Assembly (NCBI GenBank): GCA_030533445.1 | Contig: CM060076.1 | Span: forward strand, 10,718,001 to 10,782,000 | Reading direction: 5' to 3' | DNA: 64,000 bases | From: Cyprinodon diabolis | Taxonomy: Eukaryota; Chordata; Actinopteri; Cyprinodontiformes; Cyprinodontidae | The notes under the pieces: model-generated | The model's database searches: none | What the model saw: the letters and a program-made list of their open reading frames with translations, nothing else | Told to the model about the DNA's origin: nothing | Translations under genes and position numbers: made by a program | Part shown: positions 24,361 through 39,100 of the stretch, piece after piece | How positions within the stretch are numbered: the first letter of the stretch is position 1 | Layout of the letters: each line of letters begins with the position of its first letter

Positions 24361-25677
24361 AATACTTTAACTTTCTCTTAAAATGCTTTAGAAACTCGAG
24401 AAAATAAAACCAGGGGTGTGATTTGGCAAGACTTTGGTATTGCTATACTTGTCATGATAAAATTCATCACAATACATTAACAACAAATTTGTTGCTACTT
24501 TTATAATAATGTAGCTCTCAGATGTTGTTGCTCTCCTGTTACTAGTGGTGAGCAGATGAATTGTAGGCTCTTGGTTGTTCTGCTGCCAACTACTGGCTGA
24601 AGGTTTAAAAGTGTATAAAAGTAAGACAATTGCATAATTGTTTCTCTACAGATAATTTTTACATTTAAGACCCAAGCAGCCAGATTTTGAATCCATACCA
24701 ACATTGTTTAATGAGATCCCAATATTTGACACAATCAAAGGAACTCTTATTGACAGCGGCTGTATTTTGGATCTAAAGTTTTCACTGAAGACTCAGGCTT
24801 TTGCTTGACCAGTGAGATCAAGAGGGATGATAGTGAAAATAAATCGGTAAAAAGCTGCAGAACGTGGAGTTTATGTTGTAATACATTTATATAACCAAAC
24901 TCTGCTTTGTGTTGTAGTCCGTTTAGGTTGGATCACATAATAACTTAAAGTAGTACCTGCTTGCATTGAAGGAGGCTAGTTTGTTACTTTTTACTTTATT
25001 ACCATGTTCACCTTGCACAGCTGTTGGCTGCCAGCTGACTGGATCTTCCACCAGTTGTTGTTGTCATTTTTACAGCCTTCATGTGACCCATCCAAATTGG
25101 CTTCTCAGTGGAGAATTTGAGAGCTTTGATCACTCCTCCAGCCTGAAGCTCAGCAACTTCAGTGAAAAGGAGCCTCTGCACCTGGATGACTTGTTCACCT
25201 TAATGTAAAAGTGATCAGGATATGTTTGGTATCTGTTACTGCTGAATTCTTTGAAGTACGACTGACTGACAGTTCACCACTTCAAACTTGCACTCCTAAG
25301 CCAGGCATTAGCAGGTGTTATGACCTATGGGAATCAGCCTACAGTAAAAACATGCCATTAATGTTGGCCTTAATACTTTAGCCTTTCAGAATGGTAATGA
25401 GCTCTCTGCCCTCTCTTGAGTGAACTTTTCCTGGAACCATGCATGATCTTCTGAACATGTTTTTTTGTTTGTTTTTTGTATCGCAAGCAAAGTTGTTTTT
25501 GTTCTTTTTTTTTTTAGTTGTTTTTTTTATTTATTTTTTTATTGAAAATAAGTTTAAATTGACGTGATTAAGTAAGGAATACTCTTTGTAGGTTACGTTT
25601 TCCTTTCCATGATGAATAAATAAAGCTTGGTGAAATACAGGTCCGCCATGTTTAGTTGGAACTTGCAAACTACGGAT

Positions 25678-25711
25678 ACCGCATCAAGAAACTTCTATTT
25701 CTTGATGCGGT
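25678..25711. repeat. Perfect 14-bp inverted repeat (hairpin)
   Basis: The arms accgcatcaagaaa (25,678-25,691) and tttcttgatgcggt (25,698-25,711) are exact reverse complements around a 6-nt loop. It is followed by a short second hairpin (gaagt...acttc) and by tggtgtgaacgcac, a phrase typical of TTAA-type element ends. It is probably part of an old DNA element. The stem is too short to suggest a microRNA precursor. Confidence 0.6.
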
Positions 25712-26998
25712 GAAGTGTTTTTACTTCGCTGGCAAAATGTCAAGAAAGCAACAGCATGAAAATTACATGGAAAATTCGCCTCTGGTGTGAACGCACTATT
25801 TGGAGAGTCACAGTGACTCTTTATATATCTATTTTTAATTTTTTTTGCTTGTCATTTAATGAACTAGATTTGGAATGAGTTTCTTCCCTTTTTGTTATAG
25901 TTGGTTGGTTTTATGACCACAATTACTTTCAATTGCGGGAGAAGAGAATGTAGGGGAATCGCAGTTCCAGAAATTTCACTTCCTTCTTAATAGAAATTGT
26001 CCGTTCAGAATTCTTACAGTTGAATTTTTTTTTTTTCTCTCAGGTTTTGAATTTTTATATACAATGTGATTTTTAAACAAATCCAGTTCAACTTGAAAAA
26101 CTTTAGAGCCTGGAGATAAGCCACAAAACAACATGGTCATGGTCTAAAGTGATCATCGAAAGAAACAAAAGTGAAACTGTTTAGACCGATACCATTGGTT
26201 TATAACGACTGTAAAAGATTATAACAGGAATAATAAAGCAGCCAACACTCCCTGCTGTTCTCTTAAATGTTGCTTCTATTCATTAAACTCTTCAGCACCA
26301 TAAGCCTGCAGCATAGATTATGGAGCTGACAGAGCTAAAATGTTTTAACATTACATTTAAAATCTTTTGAAAATTTAGTTTAAAGTTGAAATGAATAAAA
26401 AAAAAACATAAAAGATTGTGAACTGAGTCCTCTTGGCAGGGTTACAATCAAATGTAGTCTACTGAACATTTTGTACTTTTTATTTTTCCTGTCTCTGCCA
26501 GAATATTCTTGCCAAAGTTGGGTGTAATATACATTCTAATATTGCCTGTCCCCTCGAGCTGCCTTTTGGCACCTCATTAGCTGCACTGATCTGTGTTGTT
26601 GCGTCATATACAACATAGTGTACCTAAGGGCTTATGCAGATAGATTCTGTGCCAAAGCAAAGATTAGGGATTGAGGCAAAATGAGAAGAACACTCAGTTC
26701 GATTGTGCTGTGGCTTGTGTAAAGTAATTATAAAACTCATAGGTGAGGAATGCACTTATCCTTAAAGTTATTGGGAAATAAATATCAAACTCCAGGCATG
26801 CAGTTGTCTATGACACACACTGTTTAGCTGTCTCTCCCGATTCCCCTCTCTTTGCCTGTGTTGCTTCTTGTTACATAATCCTGGCTAAATAATGATGATA
26901 ATCCACGCTCTTCCTCCCCCTCCCCCATGTCCCTTCCTGTAAATGTTGCCCGGACAGGTTAAGCCGTAGAGGACTCTCGCTGGTTGTCGGAGGAAAAG

Positions 26999-27137
26999 AT
27001 GTGCGATGGAATGGTAGCGTTTCCGACGAGAGCCCCGTCCTCCTCCTCTGGTGCCGCCTCCTCCTCTGTAGCCCACAGACTGGCTGTCTCTGCACTTCTC
27101 CTCCTCTTCCTCCTGCTCCCTCATGGTCACGCATCAG
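26999..27137 (+). CDS. susd6: susd6 coding exon 1 (signal peptide)
   Basis: The ATG at 26,999 starts MCDGMVAF, resembling the mammalian MCHG start. A Ser/Ala-rich stretch leads into a hydrophobic core (LAVSALLLLFLLLP) and a likely cleavage region, HGHASG. The exon ends at CAG|GTATGT in phase 1. An in-frame TTG at 26,984 is upstream, but no ATG is. A possible acceptor (ggacag) precedes it at 26,957. Confidence 0.9.
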
Positions 27138-30100
27138 GTATGTCAGAGCCCCAAACACACAGATGCACACTTATTTTTCTCTGTGTTCCCACATGATACA
27201 CACTGCATAAAAAGTCATCTTCGACAGTCTCTCTTGAATTGATTGATGCTATTTTCACCTTGACTTTTAAACCGGTCGGATTTAATTCTTACGTTACCCT
27301 TGGGGTCATTCAGGTTCTTTTGCCACAAAGCAGCAGCTGGGATCTCATTCTTGCACTGTGTGAATCTAGTCACTGTTCTAATGAGTCAAAACAATTTCCT
27401 TTTTTACAATTAGGTTAAATAGAGAGATAGTGTTGCCTCTGGTCATATTCCTCCGATTAAGTTGATTCAAGATTGACTTTTACACTCTCTTGAGGTTTAG
27501 AAGATATCTAACTTTAGATATCAACCTTGAAAAGTCATTGGATCATTTTCATCATTTTATGCTATAAGGGCAAACACTGTTTGTTTGTTTTATATATGAA
27601 ATATTAGGTTGGAACATTTAAATCCTAAAACATTTATGTTTACTAGGCAAGGATTGTCTACCAGTATTGTTTCTAATTTGCTCTCACAGCGAGAGTTCGT
27701 GTTTTACACGCTTGGTTATCATTCCCCATCCACACAGCTTCCTGACGTGTCTTATCCAGTCATTCACGTGCACAGTCCACGCATCCCAAGCTTGTGAAAT
27801 GTGCGACATGTCCTTGTCACTGATGGCCACAGTGCCTGGGAGAAAATATAGGGGTTGGTTTTTAAAACCCTGACATATTGAATATTTTTTATCGTCTTCA
27901 ATTATTTTTCATTTTGGGTGAGAGAGTAAAAAAAAAATATCAACATTCAGAAATAAAACAATCAGAGATGACTCATGGGAGGGAGCTGCTGATCCGAAAC
28001 ACATCTTCTCAGTCTCTTATGTAACACCCATGGTTCATGTGAAGGCCGATGGGGCTGGTACTGTGCTTTGTTGCTTTTAACGTGCCTGCTGTTTTCCTAT
28101 TAGTTCAATATTGTTTTCAGTAAAAATGTGTTCAAGCAGGTTGAATGGGGATTTTTTTTTTTATATATTTATGCAAGGACTGCACAGCATCGTATGTCAT
28201 TATGGTGTTATTACTGCAGCTGTGACAACCGTATTGATTAGAAGAAATAACCGTGTCCCTGACTTTTCTTTCTTTATTATAATATAACATTCGCACCAAT
28301 TTATGAGCTGAACGCTAATGTTGTGCACTCTAATTTCTGACATAATTACTTCTTTCAAAATGAGTTTCTCTGCTACAGCTAATTTTCAGGCTGTAATAAT
28401 CAGAATTGTTCAGCGCAATTGAATTCCTTTTTTTAAATAAGTGCTTAAAATGAGAGCATTATATATCTAAAGATAAATGCAACACAGTAATTACAGCTGC
28501 AATCCTGAATAAACTCCTGTTGTCCTTGGGAAAGGTTTGCTGCAGTCTTTTCTTTCATTCATATGCACCATTTTTCCACAAACTGCCTTTAGGTGCACAA
28601 TATTACTCACCCTTGACTTAATAGATGTCAACAAAATCATAAATAGCACTATGTATGATGTCGCAAGAGTCATAACTGCCATGAAAAAGCGGAATGTTCA
28701 TGTTTATTATACATGTCAGCCTGCTGCCAGAGCTGAAAAGGTCTGCAAAGGCATGTTGTGCATAAAACAATATGCATGGTCTATGAAACAGTTTTAAATG
28801 CGGTGCATATAAAAAAAAAGAAAAAAAAAAAGAAAATGCTGTGATTTTTTTTTTTTTCCTTTTTAAAAAAATAAAATAAAATGTTAGCACAAGTTGTATG
28901 GTCATGTGGTTCACTGAGGGTTCATCTGACATAACAACAGATGGTATCGCAGAAACAGGCAGCAAGAGTCGTTTAATAGAAACCACTTCATCCACAATGG
29001 GTTAAAACATTTCACCTAGATATTAACTGGTTTATCTTCAATCATATTCATGAAATAAAATATAGATTTAAGGAAGTTTATAATGTAAAAAAGAAATTAC
29101 TTTTTTGAATGAATGTGTTAATTATTAATGATGTAATTGACGTACAGGGAACACTGACTTTTTAATGTAAAAAAAATTGGTATTAATTACAATAATAAAA
29201 AATGAAAGGCGTTTAAAATATTTACATATGCATGAACAGGAGACGTAACAGAGAGTATAGCATGGAAGTGATGTGTTTAAGCATTGATGACTTTAAAGTA
29301 TGAAATTGAATTCATTATCAGACTTAACATCACATTGCCAAGGCTTTAAAGTGATCCTGCTTAGTTTCAGTCGTTGGTCATTTCAGTCGCTGGCCTCTTT
29401 CTCTCGCTAAGCATACATAATTTATGCAGGTAATCCCTCGACATGTTCCATGGACGCTTAATGAATATGACATTTTATCAACATTAGCTGGTCTGTTTAA
29501 AGGGATGAATAAGAAGCAGTTGGCTTTATCTGTATTGTTGTTTTTTCAGCAAGCGATTTACATTAGACTGAAAAGTGGAATATTGTTTTTTTCTTTTCTT
29601 TCAGTAATAATTATCTTGTCTAAGGCCCGTCCACATGAAGTCAAAACGGACACGAAACGCTAATATTTTCCAGAACGTTTGTCGTAAAGACGGAGACGTA
29701 CAATAAATGTGATCGTCCACACAAATGTATGAAAACGCTGCAAAATGTATGCCAGGCCTGTAAGTGGCGCTGTGGTGCCAAAGTAAAAATAGGCGAAAAC
29801 AGGCAACGAAATGTTGGGCATGCGCACTAATATTTATACATGGTTGCCCTGCGGGTCCATTTTCGTGGTTCAGTCAAATTCAGGTGCTGAACTATGTCGT
29901 CGATATTGCTCTGTTCTTCCTGGAGATATTCCAGAAGAAGAAGATTCTGTTGTAAGCCCGACAGCAGGGTGAGTAGCATGAGCAGCAACCATTCAACACA
30001 GTACGACGCCATTGTTGTTGTGATACTGTGTCGCGCATGCGTGTTTTGAGGCGACGCTCTGACGCATGCGTGTGAGAAAAAAAAAATGGGGTTAGAGTTT

Positions 30101-33100
30101 AAAGATGGAAACGCGAAAACGGCGTTTCAAAATCTTCCCACTCTGAAGGCTTAATAAAAAAAAGATCTTTTACAGACCCCCGAAACACCGGCTTCGTATG
30201 GATGAGAGGCTGGTTTGGTGAAAAATTTGTGCGTTTAGGCCAGGGTTTTACTTCATGTGGACGGGGCATTAAGCATACGTCCCTGAGCTCATTATTTCCT
30301 TTGCAAAATAAAATGTTTCCTTTTCTGGAGGATGTTGGAGCCCATCTTCCTATTTGTTGTTCATTGTTGTGAAGATCCAACAGAATGTGTGTCTTTCTGG
30401 GATTCCTGCTTGTGATCAATGTTCAGGAGTAAAGTTCTGTTTATGGTCTGGACATGCTTCAGATGTAGCTGCTTTCTTATCCAAACATCATGTTCACTGA
30501 AGCAGAGCTTTAATCAACAAACATACAAAGCACCACCTCTGGTTTTGTGGAAATCCTGCTGAATGAAATCCTACAGGATTTTCCCAAAGTTACATGGAAG
30601 TTGCTTGTTTTTAAACGTTTTTATGACCATTTCTGACCTCCCCGCTGAAGTTGACTGCTTAGAGCTCAGCTCCTAATATGGTGTCAGTTTCTTACAGTAA
30701 GACTTTGTGGTGTGTTGGTGAGGAAATGCACCCAGATAGTGAGTCAGAGCTGGAGGAGCAGAGATGAGAACTCTTTGCACCAAAGGGTCTTTTCACAGGA
30801 ATTGCGCAGCACGTTTTCTCTTTTAACATTGTTCGATCTGGCGAGGAGGGAAGAATTGTTTATATTCGTTCTGTTACCAGTTAAAGGGAAAAATTTTTGC
30901 TTCTAAAACCCATTGTTTTCTGAAGCTGAGCATTAAAGTGCAAGCAAAGCAACAGAAATCTCCCACAACCAAGCCTGCTGTGTTCCCTGTGTTGCTGGTG
31001 ACATTAATATATGTTCATTTCTGAAAAAAGGAAGTGAAATAACAAAAGAAATCCTGGGGTAACAAAAGAAATCCTGGGGTAACAAAAAATAGCAGGAAGA
31101 ATGAAGGAGTGAAGGAGCTTCCTGTTTGATTTCTTAGACTTATTTTAGTCTTTGGCAGTTTTAGATGTGAAAGATAAAATGCTAGTTCTCAGTCTCATCA
31201 AATGCTGTTGGATGAATGGATTCTTCTACTCCAGCATGAATCAACGCGCTGATCTATCTTTGTTTCATAAAGTGGATCTGTTTTTGTTCAAGACTGTTCT
31301 TTCTCTGTAACAGAGAAGACTTGAGGCTAACATAACGTCACTGATCTGACCAAAGAGGAAAACATCCGAATGTTCCAGGCCCTACTTCTGGGATCGCCTG
31401 TGGTATTTAAAGTATATAGTTTTCTGTACCAACAAAATGATCTGTATATACATCAAAAAGTAAGTGAACACTTTTGGTTACTGGCGCCCACAGAACGTTG
31501 TGCTGAATTTACAAATAGTTTGACTTGGGAGTGTTGGGAATAATGGTTCCAGAGCAATTATGTGTTCCAGACGTTTCCCTAAAGTCCTATTAGCCAGGCA
31601 CTTTGCAGACAGACTGGAATAAAGCAACGCATTGACTCCTTTGTGAAATCTGAGAACAAACGGTGCATTTAGAGGGTATTGGAGGCCACAGCATGCTGCA
31701 GCTCCTCCAGATCAACGGTCAGCAAGTACATCTGCTAGCTCACTGTTTCTGCGTTCACAGAGCAAAATGTAGATCATGCCAAATTTTTTCTCTGATCTTT
31801 CTGTTTTTCTCCATCTCTGAATCACCATTAACTAGGTTACATCGAGGGACATTAGGAGCAGTAGGCTAAAATCCATCAGACATTTCTCTCTTTCATTGCT
31901 TGTGTGTTTATCACCTAAACCATCAATCTTTGCTCTCACCGTGTGCCAGTTAACAGGTTTCACTACCAATCAGGCCCTCAGGTCACCAAGCAAAGAAAAA
32001 CAGTTGCTGCAGTGCAGAAAGGTGACACAGGGACATTTCATTCACTTTAAAGTGTTGCCTGGATTGTTCTAATTTTGGAGAAGATCACAGATGGTCAGGA
32101 TTAGTGTCGGATACTCCATGCCCCCACACAGCGTGGTAGTGAAAAGCTTATCATTGGTTGTTATTTGTACTATTTTTTGACTCTCGTTGATTTTTACCAT
32201 TTCAAATCCTGCTTTCTATTATTCCTAACCCTCATTCTGGTAATTACTGTTTGGCATTTAGTTCATTAGAAATATGAGGTTCTTACTTGTGACACCTGCA
32301 GCAGTGTAAAGGTTAATGAATATCAGAACAGGATAAAGTGACAGCAGTTAGACTGTTGTAAAATCTGATATCATACAAATAGAGCTGAAACAAAATGTTG
32401 GAGCTTAATCCCCCCATCTCTCCCTCACACACACATACACCACTTTGTGAAATAATCTCTATATAAAGATATTAGAACTTATAAGTCTTGTAATTAAAGG
32501 ACAAATGAGTTCTTATAGTTCTCGGTGTTTAAAATGTTCCTTAAACATTCTGGATTTGGCTTCAGTAATAAAAATCCTCAGTAGAATGTACCATGTTAGG
32601 AAAATGGATTATAGCCTAACTGCTACCTTTCACAGCTGCATCAAACACCATCCGGCTACATATCTTATGGCAGCTAAATTTTTTTGTAACTGCTAAATAT
32701 TGAAGTGAAAACAGTATTTTCCTGCAATATTAATGTATGAACTGATTTATAAGTGATCTGTTATGGTGCTCTTACTTTGAAGTTCATGTGGGGTGACTTC
32801 TATATTGTATATTTGTCTAATTATTAGCATGAAGAGACAATAACCCCTACTAAGAAGCTGTAGTAGCTCATGGTAAAGCTGTTTTAAGTCACCTTCAAAA
32901 TGTTATATGTACTTCTCATAATCCAGAGCAACACTTTGGGTTTTGCTAGTAGAACTGACACTGTGTTGATATTTAGAGTTCCGGTTCTCCTTCAAATCCC
33001 TAGCTCTGATTTAAGGCCCAGTCTTCTAGCTAGGTCTATTGTTATTCTAGCTTTAGTTTTCATTAAAAACATGACTTAGGTTTGGAGATCAGTTTGTTTT

Positions 33101-36100
33101 GAAGCAACAATATTCAGGCATCAAAGAGAGATGGTTTGTAAATATTTTTTTTTTTTTTTTCTAGGGAATGAATGTTGTTTTCTAAAGCAGCAGGCAGTCC
33201 TAACGATTTCCAGAGGGCCTCATCGAAGGGACTAGCCCGCTGAGTAGAGGACATCTCAAACTAATGAGCTGCTAAATATATCCCCCAGCCTCTCTTGTCT
33301 TTTGATGCTTTAACTTATCTTTTTTTGTTTTTCTCTGACCAACTAACTCCTCTTTAATTTTACCTAATAATCTTCTTGTTTATTCCCTGGGTTAGATTTT
33401 GGCTTGAATCTTTTTTTTTTTTTGATTTGCATTTTTTAAAATTAAAGTATTCAGTTTCTTTTTTCTCTCAGATATATTTTTTTTTGTCTTTGTAGCTTTT
33501 CTCTCTTGTTTTACCTCCTCCTTTATCATTGTGTGTTTTTTTTTCAGTCTCTCTAAAAGTGTGGGTTGTTTTTGTCGTCACACGGTTAGTCAACACCAAC
33601 ATCCTGTTCAAACAAGCTCCCCACCTTGCACACGAGGAACAGGCATCCTACACACATGCTGACTTTGCCTGTTCGTGAGACATCCAAGCTGTTCTAGACC
33701 CTGATCAACCACGACTGAAGCTTGTGACACATTTTAGCTCAAAGTTTGTTTGTTTTTTCCTCGCCTCACCATGGATGGATCTCTACAATAATATTATTTC
33801 CCTGTTGGTCTTTGACTATAGTGACAAAATAAAACTCTGTTCCCATTTGCTGAATAATCATTGTCACGATGAAACCGAAGTATATAATCTTTTTAGTTAC
33901 TTTCTACTGCAGCACAAAGTTGATATCCATTCAGGCCTCAGCATGCCTGCCTGCCTGCGGGTAGAGGGGAGATTTGGCAACAGTCTTCAGCTTCCCACTG
34001 AGTCCCTCTTGTTTTTTCAGCTTTCCTTTTGCTTCATCTTTAACTTTTTCCAAAGCTTTAAAAAAACAAATCTGTGTTTACTGTTTAAACTTCTTAAACT
34101 ATAAATGCATATTGGAAACAGACAGCAGTACGCAGTTGGTATGGCAAACTTGCTGATCCTCTCCTTAAGGGAAGGGCTGGGCTGTACATGTGCTATCCTG
34201 CTACATTTGTGCAGTCTATCTTGGGTGGAGTCTGCACACAGCTGTTTCACTTTAACCCTCCATTTTTCAGATGAAGGGATTTTTTTCCCTCTTCTGATTT
34301 TAAGAGGCGAAAAGATGAACAACGACCGCTCATGGGTCTGCCATGCTTTAGGAGTTTTCTCCTAAATGTAGCCTCAGAGCATCAGTTGTACCATGCATTA
34401 CCTTTAAATCGCACTAAACAACATATTACCCCTTCATCCTGTACCTTAAGCAGTAAACAGTCTTTAAATTGGAGTTTTGATATACTTGTGGCCACTTGTC
34501 TTTTCTCTGCTCTGATGACCTCTGTCCTTATTGCCTCATTTGTAAACAGAACCACAGCAACACTGATGGTCTTTGTATAGGCTGGCCGTGTATCCATTTG
34601 GGTTATTGTGTCAGCATTTTATGCATGCACCAATGTACTGAGAAATGTCAGCAACCTACAGCATTTTAAAGCTGCAGCAATTGCTGAAAGGAAAACCAGG
34701 ACTGTACTTTGTTGCCGGTTGTGACACTTATTGTAAATGTATTTTTTCTATACTGGTGAAGATTCTCAATCATCCAGATTTTTTACATTTTTGGAATAGG
34801 TATATATTAGTGCCTTTTTATCCTGTTATTTGCTGATGTTGTTGCTGCATGTTGGATTATTTAAGATGTATTTTGTTTAAAGAGGGATTTGTGAGGAAAC
34901 AAAAGTAGTGAAATGGTTTTGTGGAAATGTGCCATTTCTTACTCTGACTGATTTCAGAGATGTTTGGCTGTGCGAGATTCTTTCCCACGTTTTTCTAGAA
35001 GTGGTAGTTTTGAATCTTAAAAGAAAATTAGGGAATTGTTTAATTATTCCTTTTTTTCATCTGTTTTATCAGTGGTTGATCTGATTAGAAATGGAGATAG
35101 GCATTTATTTTACAGTTCACATAAAAATCTTCTTATACCAAAGAGAAATTTGATTTACCACTCAAACTACTTTTTGGCCAATTTTCTGCTTATTACAGTA
35201 TATATTGCGTAACACCATAAAATTTTCATAATCGTACCACTTTATAGGGCTGAAGTTCATTCAACTTTATGCATTAATCCGTTTTAAAAAGTATGCTATG
35301 CATTTACTGGTTTTTATCTTTTCCCTGCTTAACAGTTCACTCTTCTTGCATCCAGAGGCATTCATATTAATTTATGGTCCCCCCTTATAATTAATATATT
35401 TAATTTCTGTGGTTTATACTTTGTTTTCGTTGGTTTGTAAGCTTTAAGAGTTTTAAGTATTTGCATAAAAAAGGACAACTTGACTGGAGGTGCATTGTTG
35501 CCCATGAGTGGAACCACTAATCAAAGTGATGAAGCTAAGAAAGACAACATTTCCCAGTGGATAAGTAAAAATAAAGAGGAAACACACAAAAAATTGGAAT
35601 CCAAGAGGCATATGACACTAATAGGACTTGTGATACAATACAAACATTGTATCTTAATGAAGCTAACGCTTTCAAAGCCTGCAGGTTGATGATGAGTAAT
35701 TAATGTTAATCAAGCCCAGAGGAAAAGTTCCTTCAGGCTCAGAAATGACTAAACAATATCAGGACAAATGTTGATATATATTTCCACCTTATTTTAACAT
35801 TTATGGTTTTTAATTTCTTTGTTTTTTCAAAGGCATATCACATGATCTGTTCCAGCAGTTAAAGGATAACTTGATAAAGATTCAAGATTTTTCTCATATT
35901 TTCACAGGTTTGGTTGCAGTTTTGTTTTTCCTTTTAACTATATTACTTTAAGAGCTTTAAATTTGCATAAAAGACATCACAGCTGACCACATGCCTTTTC
36001 TGTCAGCAGAGCAGGCTGCTTGTGTTAAGAGGTTATACACAGAGATGCTTGTCGCCATTTGTTCACCCTTGTGGAGACTCATCCGAGCAGTTGGTCCAAG

Positions 36101-39100
36101 AGTCCTGTTGGACTTCATTACGGTGGTGATGGACAAAAGGCTATAACAGGGAGTGCATTGTTTTAAATCTGCTGCTGATCTTAAAGAACTATTTATCTTC
36201 TTTTTGAAATGATCTGTTCAGACTAGTTCTTGGTCAGATTTTTTTACTTTTTAATTGGCTTTACTTCTCTTCTATTCAACAATATCACTCAAGCTCTCGT
36301 ACCTTTTCTGTCTGGAAGGCTCAAGCGGCTGAAATATGATCAAGATACTGTTACTTTGGGAGTTTTTTTAGTGAGGGGAATGAGTTAAGGCTCTGCATAC
36401 ATGCGCGTGTGTGTGTGGGAGGGGTCCCACACACTCTTTTGTTTTCCCCTGAAAGCTGAGAAATAGGAATGTCTGCCTCCCAGCTGTCATCAACGGAGAT
36501 GGTAATGGGAGAGAGAGCAGGGGCGCTCACTGTTCGCCACCTCAGAGCATCCTCCCATCTGTTGTGTCGGGGTCGAGAGTGTGTACATGTTTGCCTGTTG
36601 GGGGGTCACACAATGGCTTTAGTCCCTCCTGCCCTCACCCTCTTTGGCCTCAAATGCATATTTAACCCTTCAAATGCAAAGTTGTCTGTTGTCCTTTTCA
36701 GAGGCACGCTGCTTAAATCTGTCACTGTGCCCCATCCATACTGAGCGAGGACAATGGGCTTCACGGGCAGCACGCATGGCTCAGTAAATGCATTGACACT
36801 GCAGGGGTGGACTGAATGGAGAAAGGGAGAATTTCCATTTATTTAGGGACATCCATCTCTGGGTTTTTTGCCTGTGTTTTGCAAGCTTTTTTTGCAGCTG
36901 CAGGAATAGATGTTTTCTATAAATGCTCCTTTGAGATGTGCAGCTGCTCTGATTGACTCTGGTTTGCTAGAGGGTTACCTTTCAATTGTTAATATGAGAC
37001 TTTATTTGGTTTAATAATGTAGCAAGCTTACCTTACAGAATGCAGGTAAACACTACGTGTCCCTAGGTCTGTTAGATGTTAACGTTTGTTTTATTAAATC
37101 ATTTACATAAGAAATACAGTCAGATTTCTTAAGTAGTTATTGGACAGTCTTAATTAGCTTTAAATTGTGGTGCTTGTTATGTACAAACATATTATTAATA
37201 TAAGTGCCAGGACCTCCCACAGGTTACCTTTCTTTTCTTAATCTTCCCTCTTTCAAACATCTTTCTTTATCAGCTCCCTGAATCATCTACCAAAAGCTCA
37301 TTTTTGCAGAGCGACATGCTCTGAGGTTTTTGCTTTGTTTTGCATCATTTCCACCCTACAGATGTATAGTTTAAGCACCTACGTTTCTGTGGTTATTGTT
37401 CTCATTTTTCTTCGCAGCATGTTCCCTTCCCTTTTACTAAACAGCCTTTTTCTTTCAATCGTTTTTTTTTTCTTGATGTTTTCCTGAGCCGTTACAAGCT
37501 AAAAAAAATGAGACGGCAGTGTTTAGTTTTTAGATTTTCTTTTCATAGATGTGAAATTTGGAAGCAGTTCCAAGAAGAATATGACACCGCAAGTATCAAT
37601 CACACGCTTTTCTTTCTACGAGATTAGTTGAAAATAACTTGCTCTTTCAAAGTACATGTAGAAAAGGAAAGGCTACAATTTATATTTTCTTTAAGATTTT
37701 TCACTACTTAATGTAGCTATTAGGGGTGTAAATAATAATCGTTTTGTATCGATGCATCGATCCAAAAGCCGACGATCCGATGCATCGACACGTCCGCAAG
37801 ATAAGCGATTCATGTTTTTTTTTTCCTCCGATCTATTTTTATCAATTTGCTCCTGGCCGTAATTCTCCCTCTCGTGCTGCGGTGGCGCTAAACCTATTTT
37901 GCCCTCCTACCTCACTTCCTGGTTATACTCTTACATCAGTGTGTTGCAGCAAGCTTGACACAGACATTTTTAAATTATACTCAATATTGAAGCGTGGTCT
38001 CTGCTACACGCTATGGGTCTAGATACGGCCGAGGCGGCGAGGAAGTGGGGGCGAGTTTAGTCCGACGACGGAGGGACATGAGGGCCAAAAAGAGCGGAGA
38101 TCCAGGTGGAAAAAGGGTCTCAGCGTTCTCGCGCACCTCGCTCTTCTAGCGGGTCAAACTTTACGAGTCATTTTCCGCAATTTCGGTCATAAAAACAAAA
38201 CAGGCTGGCCTCTGCGGCACTGTTTGCGGTCATCTACAATTTGGGAGAGGAGCAGCGGAGCGTCTCTCAAGGGGGCGGGGACGTCGACACTCTGGGCACT
38301 CATTGCACTGATTATGTGCAGTATTTTTGCAGTATTTTTTGATGCAACTTTTCTACTTCTGTTATTTGCTGTTGTTTCTAAAAAAAAAAAATGCATAACG
38401 ATATTACAGCTTTCATTGATTTATTTCAAACTTGAAACTTTTTTTAACCTGTAAGGTGTAAAAAAAATAATAATAATAAAAAAAAAAATTGCTGATTAAT
38501 CGAATCGTGGTGTATTCTTGAGTATCGAAAATAATCGAACCGTTGGGTCAGGAAATCGATACTGAATCGAATCGCCATGATGGATGTGATTTACACCCCT
38601 AGTAGCTATACCAGATTGTTAAAAAGTTTTTCTTTGTCATAAACAACTATTATTCATAGAGGTACGAGATGGTGTATGTGCAGAAGAGCTATTATTTTGG
38701 TGGTATTTTTATATGAAATGTAGATTATATAAGATTTAATCTGAATCTTTAAGCTGTCTTTTGTATCTTTGCATTTAAATTTAACACTTGGATAAACACT
38801 AGTGTTCTACTGGTGTTAGCATTGCTAACGTAAACATGGGTTTGACTATTTTTTGTTAAGAAAAGAGACCCTTGTCCTTATTAGATTTTGAATAGACTTC
38901 CAACATTGCCTAATTCAGCACGACAATGACGAAGAGAACTGAATTTTTTAGGATTATAATGTTTTAACTTCTAGTTTTTTAAGCTACTTAACTTCACTTA
39001 AAGTCTTGTCTCCTGTTGTTAGTAGGATAAAGCAACTAACATCCTGTCAAAGAAGGTAACCTTTTTTTTTTCCAGATCTTTCCTGCCTACAGCTTCAATG

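Larger units (their letters stand above)
18913..26957 (+). other. susd6: susd6 putative intron 1 (about 8 kb)
   Basis: The intron runs from the 18,913 donor to a probable acceptor (ggacag, 26,952-26,957) just upstream of the start-codon exon. It is AT-rich with many homopolymers. It holds a SINE head (20,505-20,590), a DNA element (23,899-24,360) and a perfect hairpin (25,678-25,711). The many short open frames in it show no conserved motif. Confidence 0.5.

Noticed and set aside
28618..28995. A 125-codon minus-strand frame with a lysine/phenylalanine run.
   Set aside because: It crosses poly-A/T tracts and has no family resemblance.
33724..34104. A 126-codon plus-strand frame in the large susd6 intron.
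   Set aside because: The composition is that of a T-rich intron (Phe/Leu/Ser), with no conserved motif and no splice-site support.
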